A stretch of 64,000 nucleotides of DNA from Melampsora larici-populina 98AG31 (lineage: Eukaryota; Basidiomycota; Pucciniomycetes; Pucciniales; Melampsoraceae). Made by a program: the position numbers and the translations under genes. The stretch spans positions 502,999 through 566,998 of the forward strand of contig NW_006768815.1 in NCBI RefSeq assembly GCF_000204055.1, read 5' to 3'. Under the pieces are notes generated by a model. The model searched no databases. It saw nothing but the letters and a program-made list of their open reading frames with translations, and was not told the origin of the DNA. Shown here one piece after another: positions 12,366-22,437 of the stretch (its first letter is position 1; each line of letters starts with the position of its first letter).

Positions 12366-13054
12366 AGTTCAATAAGTTCTTCGTGGCATTAATATGATCT
12401 AGCAGATTGTTTCTTTTAATTTTCCTGTGAAGTTTTCTCTTGTCTTCTCTTGATGTTTTATTCTTTTTTTTCGGGTTTCACTTGTTTCTAACTTGCATAT
12501 CTTGATTATGTTTTCTTCATATTTTTCTCATCATCTCGCTACTTTCTTGAAATTGTTTAGTTGGTTACCTTTGATTAATAGTTGTAAGCATTGAAGATGA
12601 GTTTAATCCTCTGGATATGATGATGTGATTACCGTTAAATTGGTTTGCGATTATAAGCTTACCAGACTCCCTCGCTGCTCGTCTGACGCTCCGATGCACA
12701 GTTGTCTCATGACATGAAGGCTCGCTATCTATCTACTTCGCTTGAGCCTTCCTCTTGAGGATCACCATATGAGAGACTCAGGGAGTGGTATCTTCACTGC
12801 TTCCTGGTTCTGAAGTCCTTCATCCCTTGCCTTTTAAATAGCTTTACTTGACAAATTTCCAAATATTATCATATCATGGCCAAGCTTATCACCGATTTTC
12901 AATTACCTCGTAAGTCCCATTGTTTGTTCGTCGCCCAGGTACACTGCAATATCTCTCCTTTTTTTAGGATGAGCACTCGCAATTTGTTTGTTCTTTGTTT
13001 TGCTCATTCCTTTGATATCTTTTTCTAGACCAATAAGCGATTGGAAACCGACGA
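12366..13054. other. Spacer between copies A1 and B1
   Basis: The first 290 bp match the 3' flank of A2 (16330-16620) and, more weakly, of B2 (30070-30310), for example at CGGGTTTCACTTGTTT and the TCTCATCATCTC word. The rest matches the 5' flank of B2 (28300-28620). It is thus a junction of an A-type tail and a B-type upstream region, with no gene of its own. Confidence 0.6.
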
Positions 13055-14125
13055 ATGGTTTCTTCGAAGTTTTCCATTACGAGTTTTCTTACATTATTCC
13101 CATGTCCTCTGGGCAGTTCAACCTTGCGTCTATGTCCAGCTCGTCAAACTGAGATTTCCCTGAACGCTACCGGGTCACACTGTTCAGCAAAATGCAATCT
13201 TGTGAGGGAACGTCTTGATTTTGCCCGTAGTCAATTAAAAGCAATCGAGGTTTACTACAATCATGAACCAAACGTAAAACCGATGCAAAAGATAGAGCCT
13301 TTCAGTTCAAAAGCAACGCGAGCTTGTAAAGTTTTTAGTTTGACATCCAACAATTCATTTATCCCAGTCATTTCACTCAGCATTTTTATCAAGAATAACG
13401 TGAACGAAGAAAGTCAAAAAAGAGTTATAGGGAAAAGCAACTGAAAGCAAAACATGAAAAAGCTTTTGAAAAAAGCTTCCAAGAGTGCATTTGAAGTTCT
13501 TTCTGGCTTACGAACTTCGCAGATAAATAGACGTTAGGAAGTCGAAGAAAGAGTTTCAAACCCTTCATCAGATTCATCAGAAGTTTTCCCAGAGGAAGAC
13601 CAAACGACATCAATTCACGCTCAACCACTTTTTAAAGTTTTACCAATGCAACAACAGGAATGCCAATTAAAGCTAGCACAAGAACGATACATATTAGCAG
13701 AGCAACAGAGACGTTATCAAGCGCAACAACAACAGCATCAAGAGCATCAAAAACACCTTAATCTTCCACAACTACCACTACAATTCCAACAACCCCAACA
13801 AGCTCAGCCATCACAATTCTGCTCTGGAACAGGATCTCGATTTGATGCTCGGTCTATCGGGTCTACTTACTCTACCACTCCTTCAACACCTATGTCCTGG
13901 GTAGTTTCCGCAGCAGCTCAAATCTCTCCACTTCAAAAAGAGACGGCTTGTCCAGATGTCGGAATGGTAGATGCTTGTTCAATGGTTGTCGAAGACGATC
14001 GAATGGATTTGGAGCACCAAGATGTTGTTGATGAGAATAAGATGATCATTGATGGGTTCGAGATGGATTGCGTGATGATGGAAGTTGACCTTTTATCTGA
14101 CGATGTAGATTGTTTCATGCAATAA
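13055..14125 (+). pseudogene. Local family, long Gln-rich form, copy B1 (broken)
   Basis: The conceptual frame starts with sequence like copy B2 (STLRLCPARQTE, then CSAKCNLVRERLDFARSQLK). The family block QQFIYPSHFT and the basic RRKSKKSYREKQ sit in a different frame, so at least two frameshifts are present. Two in-frame stops also occur: TGA at 13442 and a TAG about 100 bp on, where B2 has AAG after INRR. Downstream, a Gln-rich coiled segment (EQQRRYQAQQQQHQEHQK) leads to a conserved acidic tail: SWVVSAAA, then VEDDRMDLEHQDVVDENKMI, ending CFMQ. That tail is present in B2 but absent from the A copies. It could still be transcribed, but a full-length product is not possible as written. Confidence 0.65.
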
Positions 14126-15564
14126 GCTTTTTTTCTTTTGATGTTTTTTATAATTTTCTTTTTGCTTGATCATGATGTCCGTTTGCTTGATTTTTCCTTC
14201 TATTTGACATAAGAAATATAGTCAATGCTTTCACGGATCCACTGACTTCATGTTGAACTCTTGACTTGCTTTATGTCCATAACTTGGCTGTTATATTGGT
14301 TTCATTGATTATGAAGGACTGACGTATTCTTCAATGCTCATGCCACCCTATAAAGCTTGTTGACGCCAATCAGAATTCCCACTCAAGTACTAACTTGTAG
14401 TAAAAGGTGCAATGAACCCACATTTGCCTGCTTATACTTGCATACCCCCTTCATCAGGTAGCTATTTGTGCCCTTCATCAGAATTTCACAAGCTTTTGGT
14501 TCAGTTATGCTTGTAGGAATATGACTAAACAACGGGAAGATTTTCGAAGGCTTAAGAAGCAAGTTAAAATCAACACAAACTCCGCGACCACACTCTTGGA
14601 TGCTCCCAAAGTGTTTCGATTTTCTGCAAAATTTATTGGAGGCAAGATTTGCGGACCTGAAGGCCTATCTAGACACTCAAATTCGAAACCATCAAATTTC
14701 CATGCTATTTTTGATATTTTGTTTATCTCTATTTTCATTTCGCCTGTACATATCTTGGGCGCCTTGTTTCGCGCATCGAACTTTTTGTCAGGACGTAGTA
14801 GACCACTATAAGAGAAAAAAAGACAGTCGTAAGGTATATTACAGTAGATCTACGTAGCAGCTAGTCAGTGCGATATACGAAAGCGAATAAATCAATATCC
14901 ATCCAAATGACTTTCTGACCCTTCTGCTGAAGTTGGTCTGAATTGACGTGTCTGATAGAAAGCTTGCAAACGCATACCCGGATAGTCGCGACCATTAACG
15001 CGGCATGAATAGTTTTATTCCCTTGATCTCAACTTTTACAACCACGGTGATGAAACTTTTTGCATATCGATTAGATTTCTTGACTGCATGATTTGTAAGA
15101 TCGTTCCTTGGCCCTTGATAATGGCCCTTACCAGCGACTCTTGACCGATTTTGATGGTTCCGATCAGAGTAACTTAGGCGCCTCATGAGACATCAAGACG
15201 CGCTATCCATCCACTTCACTTTGTGCCTTACTCTTGAGGATGATCGTATAAAAGGACATCTTCACTTGTCATTTCTTTCGAGATCATTCATCCATTCTTC
15301 CTCAATTATCTTTACCTTCACACATTTCAAGCCTTCTCTCATACCAAACTTCAACTACTCTTGATTATCAATTACCCTTAGTGAGTCCCAGTAGTTTTTT
15401 TCCTCTTCCTTTCATATCTTGGTCTAGACAATTTACCAATAGGCAGTCATTTCTTGTGAAGATATTCATCACAGCTTTCCACTCCTGTTGAATTCGTCTA
15501 TCGGTTCTACTTTCGATTCATCACTTTTCTTTACACGTCCACTTCTTCATTAGGTCAGTGGATC
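14126..15564. other. Spacer with B-type tail and A-type upstream unit
   Basis: 14140-14520 matches the 3' flank of B2 (30070-30610), including GGTGCAAT and the CCCTATAAAGCT-type segment. 14930-15560 matches the 5' flank of A1. Between them, near 14600-14760, a plus-strand piece reads LLEARFADLKAYLDTQIRNH followed by a hydrophobic stretch. This vaguely recalls the C-terminus of DUF1640/CCDC90 mitochondrial proteins, but the upstream frame does not continue, so I do not call a gene. Confidence 0.5.
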
Positions 15565-15717
15565 NNNNNNNNNNNNNNNNNNNNNNNNNNNNNNNNNNNN
15601 NNNNNNNNNNNNNNNNNNNNNNNNNNNNNNNNNNNNNNNNNNNNNNNNNNNNNNNNNNNNNNNNNNNNNNNNNNNNNNNNNNNNNNNNNNNNNNNNNNNN
15701 NNNNNNNNNNNNNNNNN
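15565..15717. other. Assembly gap (153 N)
   Basis: An unbroken run of N. By alignment with copy A1 it covers the expected start codon and first residues of copy A2. The gap length may be an estimate rather than measured. Confidence 0.99.
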
Positions 15718-16324
15718 TCCAATGGGTGTTGATGAGATCTCGCAAACCGCCACATGGACACATTGTTTAGCTCACTGCCATCTTCGAAGGGAAACCATTG
15801 ACTTTGCTCGCAGTCAATTGAAAGGTCTCGAAGCTCATTATCAACGTGAACAGCAAAGCGCACACAGTCAAAACGTGCAACCCCATCTCAAAGGAACAAA
15901 GTCATGTGAAGTGTATGGCGCAAGACCTCAACAATTCATCTATCCTGGTTATTTTACTAAACAACGACATGATGAATTTCGACAACGATGGAACTCCAAA
16001 AGGATGCATCGAATGAGAAAACAACGAGAGAAACGCGAATCAATATGTGAGAACGCCAAAAAGACTGAGTTTGAAGTTCTTTCGGCCTTAAAAGTTTCAC
16101 AATTAAAGCGACAAAAGGAAGTAACGGAACGACAGGCAGCATATGTATCGCAGGTCGTTCAAAAAGACGATGAAGGGATGAAAGCCGAATTTGAAATTGA
16201 AATTCGATCGTCTCAGGATTCGGAAGAGATGCGGTACTGGGCTCAAGAGCGTAAGGGTATTGCACCTTTTTTGATGGTAGTCTATTTGATGAGTTGTAGG
16301 CTACTCCGAGCACTGTTACCTTGA
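15718..16324 (+). CDS. Local family protein, short form, copy A2 (5' end in gap)
   Basis: This is a paralogue of A1, open to TGA at 16322-16324. The aligned motifs are TATWTHCLAHCHLRRETIDF, YGARPQQFIYPGYFTKQR, ENAKKTEFEVLSALK and ERQAAYVSQVVQKDDEGMK, with a hydrophobic end MVVYLMSCRLLRALLP. The first ATG seen (15722) corresponds to an internal Met of A1 (in IPMPVG), so the true start probably lies inside the run of N. No stop or shift is seen in the visible part. Together with A1 it suggests that the short form is under selection, while the long forms have decayed. Confidence 0.7.
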
Positions 16325-17440
16325 TCAAGTTGAACCAGTTCCTTGTGGCTTTGATATGATTTGACAGATTCTTCCTTGTTTCCTAATTTCCTTGTGGAGT
16401 TGTATCTTGTTTTTTCTTGAAGTTTTTTTGTATCTCTCGGGTTTCACTTGTTTTCAGCTTGCATATTTGGATTTTTTTCGTCATGTTTTTCTCATCATCT
16501 CATTTATTTCTCAAATTCTACTTGGTTACCTTTTATCAGTTCTTGAAAGCAGTGAAGATTAGTTTAATCTTCTGGATAAAAGAATTTAATTGCCGTTGAA
16601 TTGGTTTGTGATTCATGCATTTACAAAACTCCAACTCAAACGAGTCATGGGCACGTTCAGGCCAACCAAATGATCCTTATGAATCATGATTGGACAGAAA
16701 AAGACAGAAACAACATGCTTGCAACAAATTCATAACAGGATCATTTGAGCACATCATTGACTCGTGCACTTCCGCTATCAGCAGTGCATCCTTCAAAAAA
16801 TTGCTTTCGTACCATCACCACCATGACCGTCACCCCCGGCTTTGGCTGGACCATCTTAGGCTGAAACTCCCTCCTGGGTACTCACCTGCTTGTTTAAGGT
16901 GGTTGTTGTTGGCTTGATTCCCTTACCTGTAGAAAGCTTGCACAATGCAAACGTACCCCCGGATAGGCGCGCCAGTACATGTGGCATGCATTGGTTTCTT
17001 GCCCTCATCATCTCCAAATCGACGTAGGAAGCATGCAAACAGCAAGCCTAGCCTGATGTCTAGGCTGTGATCCGGATCCGGACCCGTCCACCCGGTCCTG
17101 ACCAACAGCTTTCACAGAGTGGACCGTACGTGCCAGGGGGATTTAAACCTAACTTGATGAGAGTTACAAATCGCCCCGGGCGGCTGGGGCGCTGACTCTT
17201 TTCCGCCAAATCTCTCTCACAATAATCAAAATACAGCATTGCTGATCAGGTTTGGACCACAACATACCATTATCAAATATCAAGATGCCCTGCATCTCCA
17301 ACCAGCTTACTTTGCATGGTACAGTCAACAAACCTTTCTAACTTGCAATTTTTTTTCCTCCAATTTGATCTCTGAGGTCTTGTCCAATATAACCACTGCA
17401 GTTTGTTCTTTATGGGTGTAGACATACTTTGTCCCGGAAG
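16325..17440. other. 3' flank of A2 and truncated upstream unit
   Basis: 16330-16620 repeats the A1 tail. 16640-16880 resembles, in reverse, the terminal exon of the secreted-protein gene. 16900-17000 repeats part of the family's upstream unit (GTAGAAAGCTTGCA, GGCGCGCCA) and then breaks off. From about 17100 the sequence is unrelated and leads into the hAT relic; I could not find the element's end. Confidence 0.5.
16735..16872 (-). pseudogene. Fragment of the small secreted protein gene
   Basis: On the minus strand the words GGTGATGGTACGAAAGCAAT, CTGATAGCGGAAGT and CGAGTCAATGATG line up with the second exon and stop region of the gene at 30885-30754. The conceptual frame has internal stops and the codons are Gly/Asp-rich. 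No matching first exon was found before the sequence diverges. Its position, convergent after A2, is the same as that of the intact gene after B2. Confidence 0.45.
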
Positions 17441-18327
17441 AAGTCAATGTCATGATGAGAAATGTATGCCAAGGCCAAGAAGCATTCAAAGATGCTTCAA
17501 CATCTCAGAAGACAGTCCCAAGACACCTGGGGTCTGAAGCAAACCCCTTGCTCTCAACAAACACCCCAGTACTACTTCCACCATTCAGCATTCATCCCGC
17601 ACACATCATATTGTAGCCCCAGTTCAAACTGAACAGCCAACTATGGCAGCCTTCTGTGTTGGCCTGCCAAGGTTAGTAATCTCCTTGTTTTTCACTTTGT
17701 CATTCATTTTGTCTTGTATTTCTTTTCTTTTTTATAGTTGCTTTATTATTTTATCTTCTAGTTGTAACTGATCTTATCATCAGATTTAAATTCTTTGTTT
17801 GACCAGCCTTCTTAAATTCTGTTAGTCTTTCATTTATTCTGATTTGAATTCTCTTATGGTCTCTTTCTTTTTATATGGTTGGTGACAACAAGAACCACTT
17901 AATCAGGTATATTTTCAAAAATTGTTCCACAAGTTGCAAAAATCATTTACATAACAGATCAAGAGAATCTTGAGGTTGTCTTGTTGAGGGCTATCAAAAA
18001 TCACCCTCAGCAGAACACATTTCACAAGTCTTGTTTTTTCAACCTTTAGAAGACTGAAATATATCTGGTCTGGGGTTTTATTTCTTGCTGTCACCAACCA
18101 TAATTGTTTCATCATCCTTTTTCAATTCTCTTGCATTAATCTTTTAGTTGTTAGTCTTTTGTTTTATCATCTTTAAATTATTGATTGTATCATCCTTTTT
18201 GTCTCTTGCATTCATCTTTATAGTCATTAGTCTTTCCTTTCTTATACTTGTTTCATCTTTTTTATAGTCTATCATTTAATTTTGTACTTGTACTTATATT
18301 TAGTCATTTTATTTTGTCTCTTTATAT
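17440..18327 (+). pseudogene. hAT transposon relic, 5' part
   Basis: Exon-like sequence at about 17466-17690 encodes pieces such as TEQPTMAAFCVGLPR, which normally precede the VKPLSRAKLKEAL segment of the same family. That segment is found only at 25150, on the other side of the inserted retroelement. The rest, to 18327, is a T-rich intron-like stretch. Frames are broken. The Ngaro element begins exactly at 18328. Confidence 0.5.
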
Positions 18328-18449
18328 GAAATGGGCTCGTTAAACTTACTGGAAGTTTGGTATCAAAATACCAAAATGAATGTATTTGGTGCGAAGCCCA
18401 AGGCCTAAGCCAAGGGTATAAAATTGCTTGAATAAAAAGAACACGCCCT
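18328..18449. repeat. Ngaro split direct repeat, 122-bp type, outer copy
   Basis: Starts GAAATGGGCTCGTTAAACTT and ends ACACGCCCT. Repeated in the same orientation at 19005-19126. It forms the 3' end of the element in coding direction. Confidence 0.85.
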
Positions 18450-18755
18450 ACGGGGTGGCTAGCGGCCTAAACTAACTGTACAATACTAAAAAACCAGACT
18501 GAAACATAACCAACAAATTAAAACTAACTAAAAAACACACTAAACAAAGACTCACACAGAGGAAATAATAACTGCAACTACTAACATAGGATAAAAAGAT
18601 ATAAACTAACCAAAGAAAAATATAGTAAAACAAAAAATAGGGAGAATAAAAGATAAAATGATAAAAATAAGAAAAAACCACTAACGAAAATGGACTACCT
18701 TTCTCTTCCTCCTATTACCCCAGAAACAATTTTTTAAGGGAAGGGAGGGAGGGAA

Positions 18756-19004
18756 GAAAAATTTTTGATTTAGAACTAAGATGTTTAACGAGCTAGATGA
18801 TAAACCTGAGATCGAATGTTTGAGACTTCGATGAAGGAGAAGCGATGGAAGTTGGTAAAGGTAATGGACAAATGGTATGATGTCATACCTATAGAACGGA
18901 AGTTAATATTATAGATATCCGACCCGTCAGTTACTAACAAACATGTAATGTAAATAACCAACTTCTCCCATTCCACTAGGTTAATAACTCGTTACCAACA
19001 GCGA
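18756..19004. repeat. Ngaro split direct repeat, 249-bp type, inner copy
   Basis: Contains GATTTAGAACTAAGATGT and ends CCAACAGCGA. Same length and orientation as 24851-25099. It directly abuts the inner 122-bp repeat. Confidence 0.85.
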
Positions 19005-19126
19005 GAAATGGGCTCGTTAAACTTACTGGAAGTTTGGTATCAAAATACCAAAATGAATGTATTTGGTGCGAAGCCCAAGGCCTAAGCCAAGGGTATAAAA
19101 TTGCTTGAATAAAAAGAACACGCCCT
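19005..19126. repeat. Ngaro split direct repeat, 122-bp type, inner copy
   Basis: Second copy of 18328-18449; I see no difference over the 122 bp by eye. It follows the recombinase gene in coding direction. Confidence 0.85.
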
Positions 19127-19389
19127 CTCCGCCCACCTACCAGCGTACCAAGAGAGTGGTGAAGTAGGAGAGGAGACAAAAAATTTGTCAGTGTTCATTA
19201 TACCAAATACAATAAGACCAGGTAAGAAAAGATATTTCATCTGATGCCAGCACTGCAACTGACTAGGCGTAAAGCCATTAACCAGAGAAGCAAAGGCTAT
19301 CGCCATTAACCAACGAAAGCATAAAATGCGTTGACCGAAAACAAAGAAACACGAAGGCAAAATGCCATTAACCGACACAACCAAACTTA

Positions 19390-20379
19390 CTATTTGAAGG
19401 CAACTTGAAACCCAACGTGAGAAGTCCGACCAATCACGTGGTTCTGATTTTCTGGTAGCCGCAGGGCACAATGACCCCGAACATAAATAAGGAATGCGTC
19501 CGAGGACCAACGACCGGCACTCTTAATGAAGTCCATCGTAGCTCCTGCTTGAGCAAGTGCCGTCGCCCCACCGGACCTTAATGAATGTCCTGAAAAAGAT
19601 TTGTCGAAATGGGAATGGAAACGCTCGAGAAACCACGAGCGAGTAGGATGGAGGCCTTTTGAGGTGATGAACAATTCAGGTGAGGAAATGAAGATTGTGT
19701 CTCTGGAGCGTAAATAAGATTTGATGAGACGGATAGGACAAGCTGTGGTGTTTTCGAAGTATTGGATGATTACTGGAGTACCCAAAAACCGCTTGTCGCC
19801 TTTAGAATAAGGCAGATGATATTGGACGAATTTTTTGCAAACTGAGAATTGTAGAGCGCAGCGTAGAATGATTTTCCTTTCGTCAAATAAACTTGCGGAA
19901 TCTGGAATGGTTAGCTCTCCCAATCAATGCAAACCCCCAAAACCTATGCCCAACATGGCTAAGAATAGTTTGTCGTCGTGAGAAGAAGATGACTTTTTTA
20001 CGACCTCCTCGATTTGATGAATTGAAAGAGCTTTCTTCCTAACCACCGGTTTTGAACACTCGCTAAGACAATGCTTCATTGTATCGATGACGTCTTGATG
20101 TCTTGAATCACAACGAATAGAAGGAAAGTTTAATTTAAACATGTGTGTGATACCTACTAGATACGCTTGGACCAATCTGGGAGACATAACACGAGAAGAA
20201 TAAGACACATAATCACATAAGTTATCAACATTAGGAATGAACGGCTGATTAAATTTTTTACACCATCTTGCGAAACTTCTAAAACCTGATTTATACTTTG
20301 CTAATGATGTTTTTGCTACTGTTGAACGACGATCTTCTTTTGATAGCGTTCTTAATTGATCTAAAGTAATGTTTAACAT
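19390..20379 (-). pseudogene. Ngaro tyrosine recombinase, stopped at the catalytic Arg
   Basis: The recombinase would insert the circular DNA intermediate. The frame runs from 20379 to 19390 (about 330 codons) with one interruption, TGA at 19924-19926. The N-terminal half shows a core-binding region (KYKSGFRSFARWCKKF). After GIGFGGLH the stop falls exactly where related proteins have the first catalytic arginine (GLHR-x-GEL), and the frame continues LGELTIPDS. Later residues are intact: HSLRSGGAT gives His and Arg, AGRWSSDAFL the Trp, and IYVR the probable Tyr nucleophile. A CGA to TGA change (CpG transition) explains the stop simply. Without read-through the element cannot integrate by itself. 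Confidence 0.8.
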
Positions 20380-22246
20380 AGACGACGCCTTTTTGGATCA
20401 ACCCATGATGTAGTCCCTGTACTAAAATTATTAACAGAGAGGTTTGCTTCTAAACCACCGGAAGCAAGATGACGATTGATTTGAAATGACGAAACAGAAA
20501 CAGCACCGATACAAAGACGAAGATCTTCCAAATCTTTTTCCGAGATTCCTAACTTTTGACGAGACAAGTTATCAGCTTTTGCATTAAAATCTTTTGATAT
20601 GTGCATAACTTTCACGTCAGCACCTGCCTCCACCAATCGAGACACACAGTAACGAAATAAAGGTTCACAATCTTATTTGGAGCATGAGAATTAAAAAGGT
20701 CACAAACTAATTGCGAGTCGGAATGAACAAAAATTTTCTTTGAACCTTCTCTTATGCCATAATCAATTGCACAGACTACCCCTAACAACTCTGCCCAATA
20801 GATATTCCGAGTTGGGGGAGGAAGAACTGAGTATCTGCCTAGACGAGAACCCGGTTCCCAAACACCGATCCCCGACATGCAAGCGTCCGTAAAATAGACC
20901 GAGTCTGCATCTTGAAGACACCATCTTGTTGACTTAAGAAACCGAACACCATCCGCATTTTTGAAGTAATTCAACAGCCAACGTAAATCATCTTGATTTT
21001 CCTTATTCAAAGGAATCTCCAAAAATTTCTTGAACTTCCCCGCGGTCTTTTCGTATAAGCTCTGTAATGCATATCTACCCCACGGCATCGATGTACAAGC
21101 CCATGTTGCTGTACCTAACAATTCTTGCCACTCTTTTAAAATATGTTTCGGTTTAGCAATGAAATCTTCAATTTTACTGAACAATTTTTCTTTCTTGTCG
21201 ACGTGAAGATACATGGACATTTCTTTTGTATCCACTACATGGCCTATGATTTCGATGATTGGACCGTGAATCTGTTTTTTCCACACCCATGGAATACCTA
21301 GCATATCAAACACATTTAGTAACTTTGCTTGCGGAATCGGAATATGATGACCTTTGAACATAGTGAAATCTTTTGCAGAACAAATACCCCAAACATCATC
21401 CATCATGTTACCCATTTTCTTGATTCCAAACACAAATTCCGCGATCCAAAGAACTAGCGAGAAGAAACCACACCATATGTGAGGTGACGCAGACGAACCA
21501 AATGTCATATTGTAGTCGACTCGTTTCTTGTCTTTAATCCGCATGATCTGACGGAGCTGGTATTGAAGGTGAGTAGGCATGATCCTGAACGCTCCTTCGA
21601 CATCTGATTTCCACAACATTAGATCTTCTTCTTCCATGTTCATGTCGATTATAAAAGGAACAAAGCTCCTCAACGTGTCGTAAGTTACTGCAATGTTGTC
21701 CTTATCGATTAGATCGTTCGGAGAAGGATTCCCGGCGCTCATATTCAAACAGACTCTCATTTTTTCTGAATCCTTCTTTGAGACCATTAGCAAAGGAATC
21801 ACTTTCATCCCTGGAAGAAGAGTAGAAAATTCTTGGGAGAAACGACCTTTATCGATTTCTTCTTGACACTGAACATCCAAAATCTCTTTGTAAGTTTCAC
21901 ACGATACATGATTCGGGCCATCAATTACTTCATCTGACGGTAAAGAAGAGCTCGGCCAAAATCCCAAACGTAACCCTTTGATTGTTGAGTCTACAAAGGG
22001 CCTGTTTGGGTGATTTACCAATAACGTTCCTAACTTTTCGACATTAATTGGCGTGTTGACTTTGAATAAGAAATGATATTGATGAAGTGCGTAAGCTGCG
22101 ACGAGATCTTCTTTGAGTGACGGAGCATCTGGGAACGGTCTTGCATATATGCTTGATTCTATAGCCGGCGAACATCCCTTATCGTTAATGCCGTCCCAAA
22201 TATAGCCGCGAAGGAACTTATGCGAAGAGTCCTTGTCGATGATCAT
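20373..22246 (-). pseudogene. Ngaro reverse transcriptase-RNase H (one frameshift)
   Basis: The long frame 22246-20612 (544 residues) carries reverse transcriptase motifs: LWKSDVEGAFR with the first Asp, MTFGSSASPHIWCGF, and the catalytic MMDDVWG. The RNase H part follows with YFTDACMSGIGVW, YWAELLGVVCAI and VHSDSQLVCDLFNS. The protein then leaves frame near 20660: the expected continuation (RYCVSRLVEAGADVKVMHIS, NAKADNLSRQ) is in the next frame, ending at 20373. One base lost or gained in the A-rich AAATAAGATTG region would explain this. The recombinase frame overlaps the end by a few bases, so the two proteins may normally be made by frameshift or re-initiation. Confidence 0.8.
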
Positions 22247-22437
22247 TTCTTCTTTCCCTTTTATCGTCCTGTAAGAACTAATATGTCAGACTCTAAAACG
22301 AAAGATTTTACTAGACAACGAATTAGGTGAAAACCAACCCAAAGACAGATTTATTGTCTCCTTCAGGTATGCTTACAACCTGGGTGGTCTTTTCTACACC
22401 CTTTGACATTCTGGAATATAACACAAATAATTAGTTT

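Noticed and set aside
14600..14857. Possible DUF1640/CCDC90-like C-terminus
   Set aside because: Only about 25 residues look similar (LEARFADLKAYLDTQI plus a hydrophobic segment), without the upstream coiled coil. The evidence is too weak for a gene call.
19082..19510. 142-residue minus-strand ORF at the end of the Ngaro element
   Set aside because: It overlaps the recombinase C-terminus and the 122-bp repeat in another frame and has no motif.
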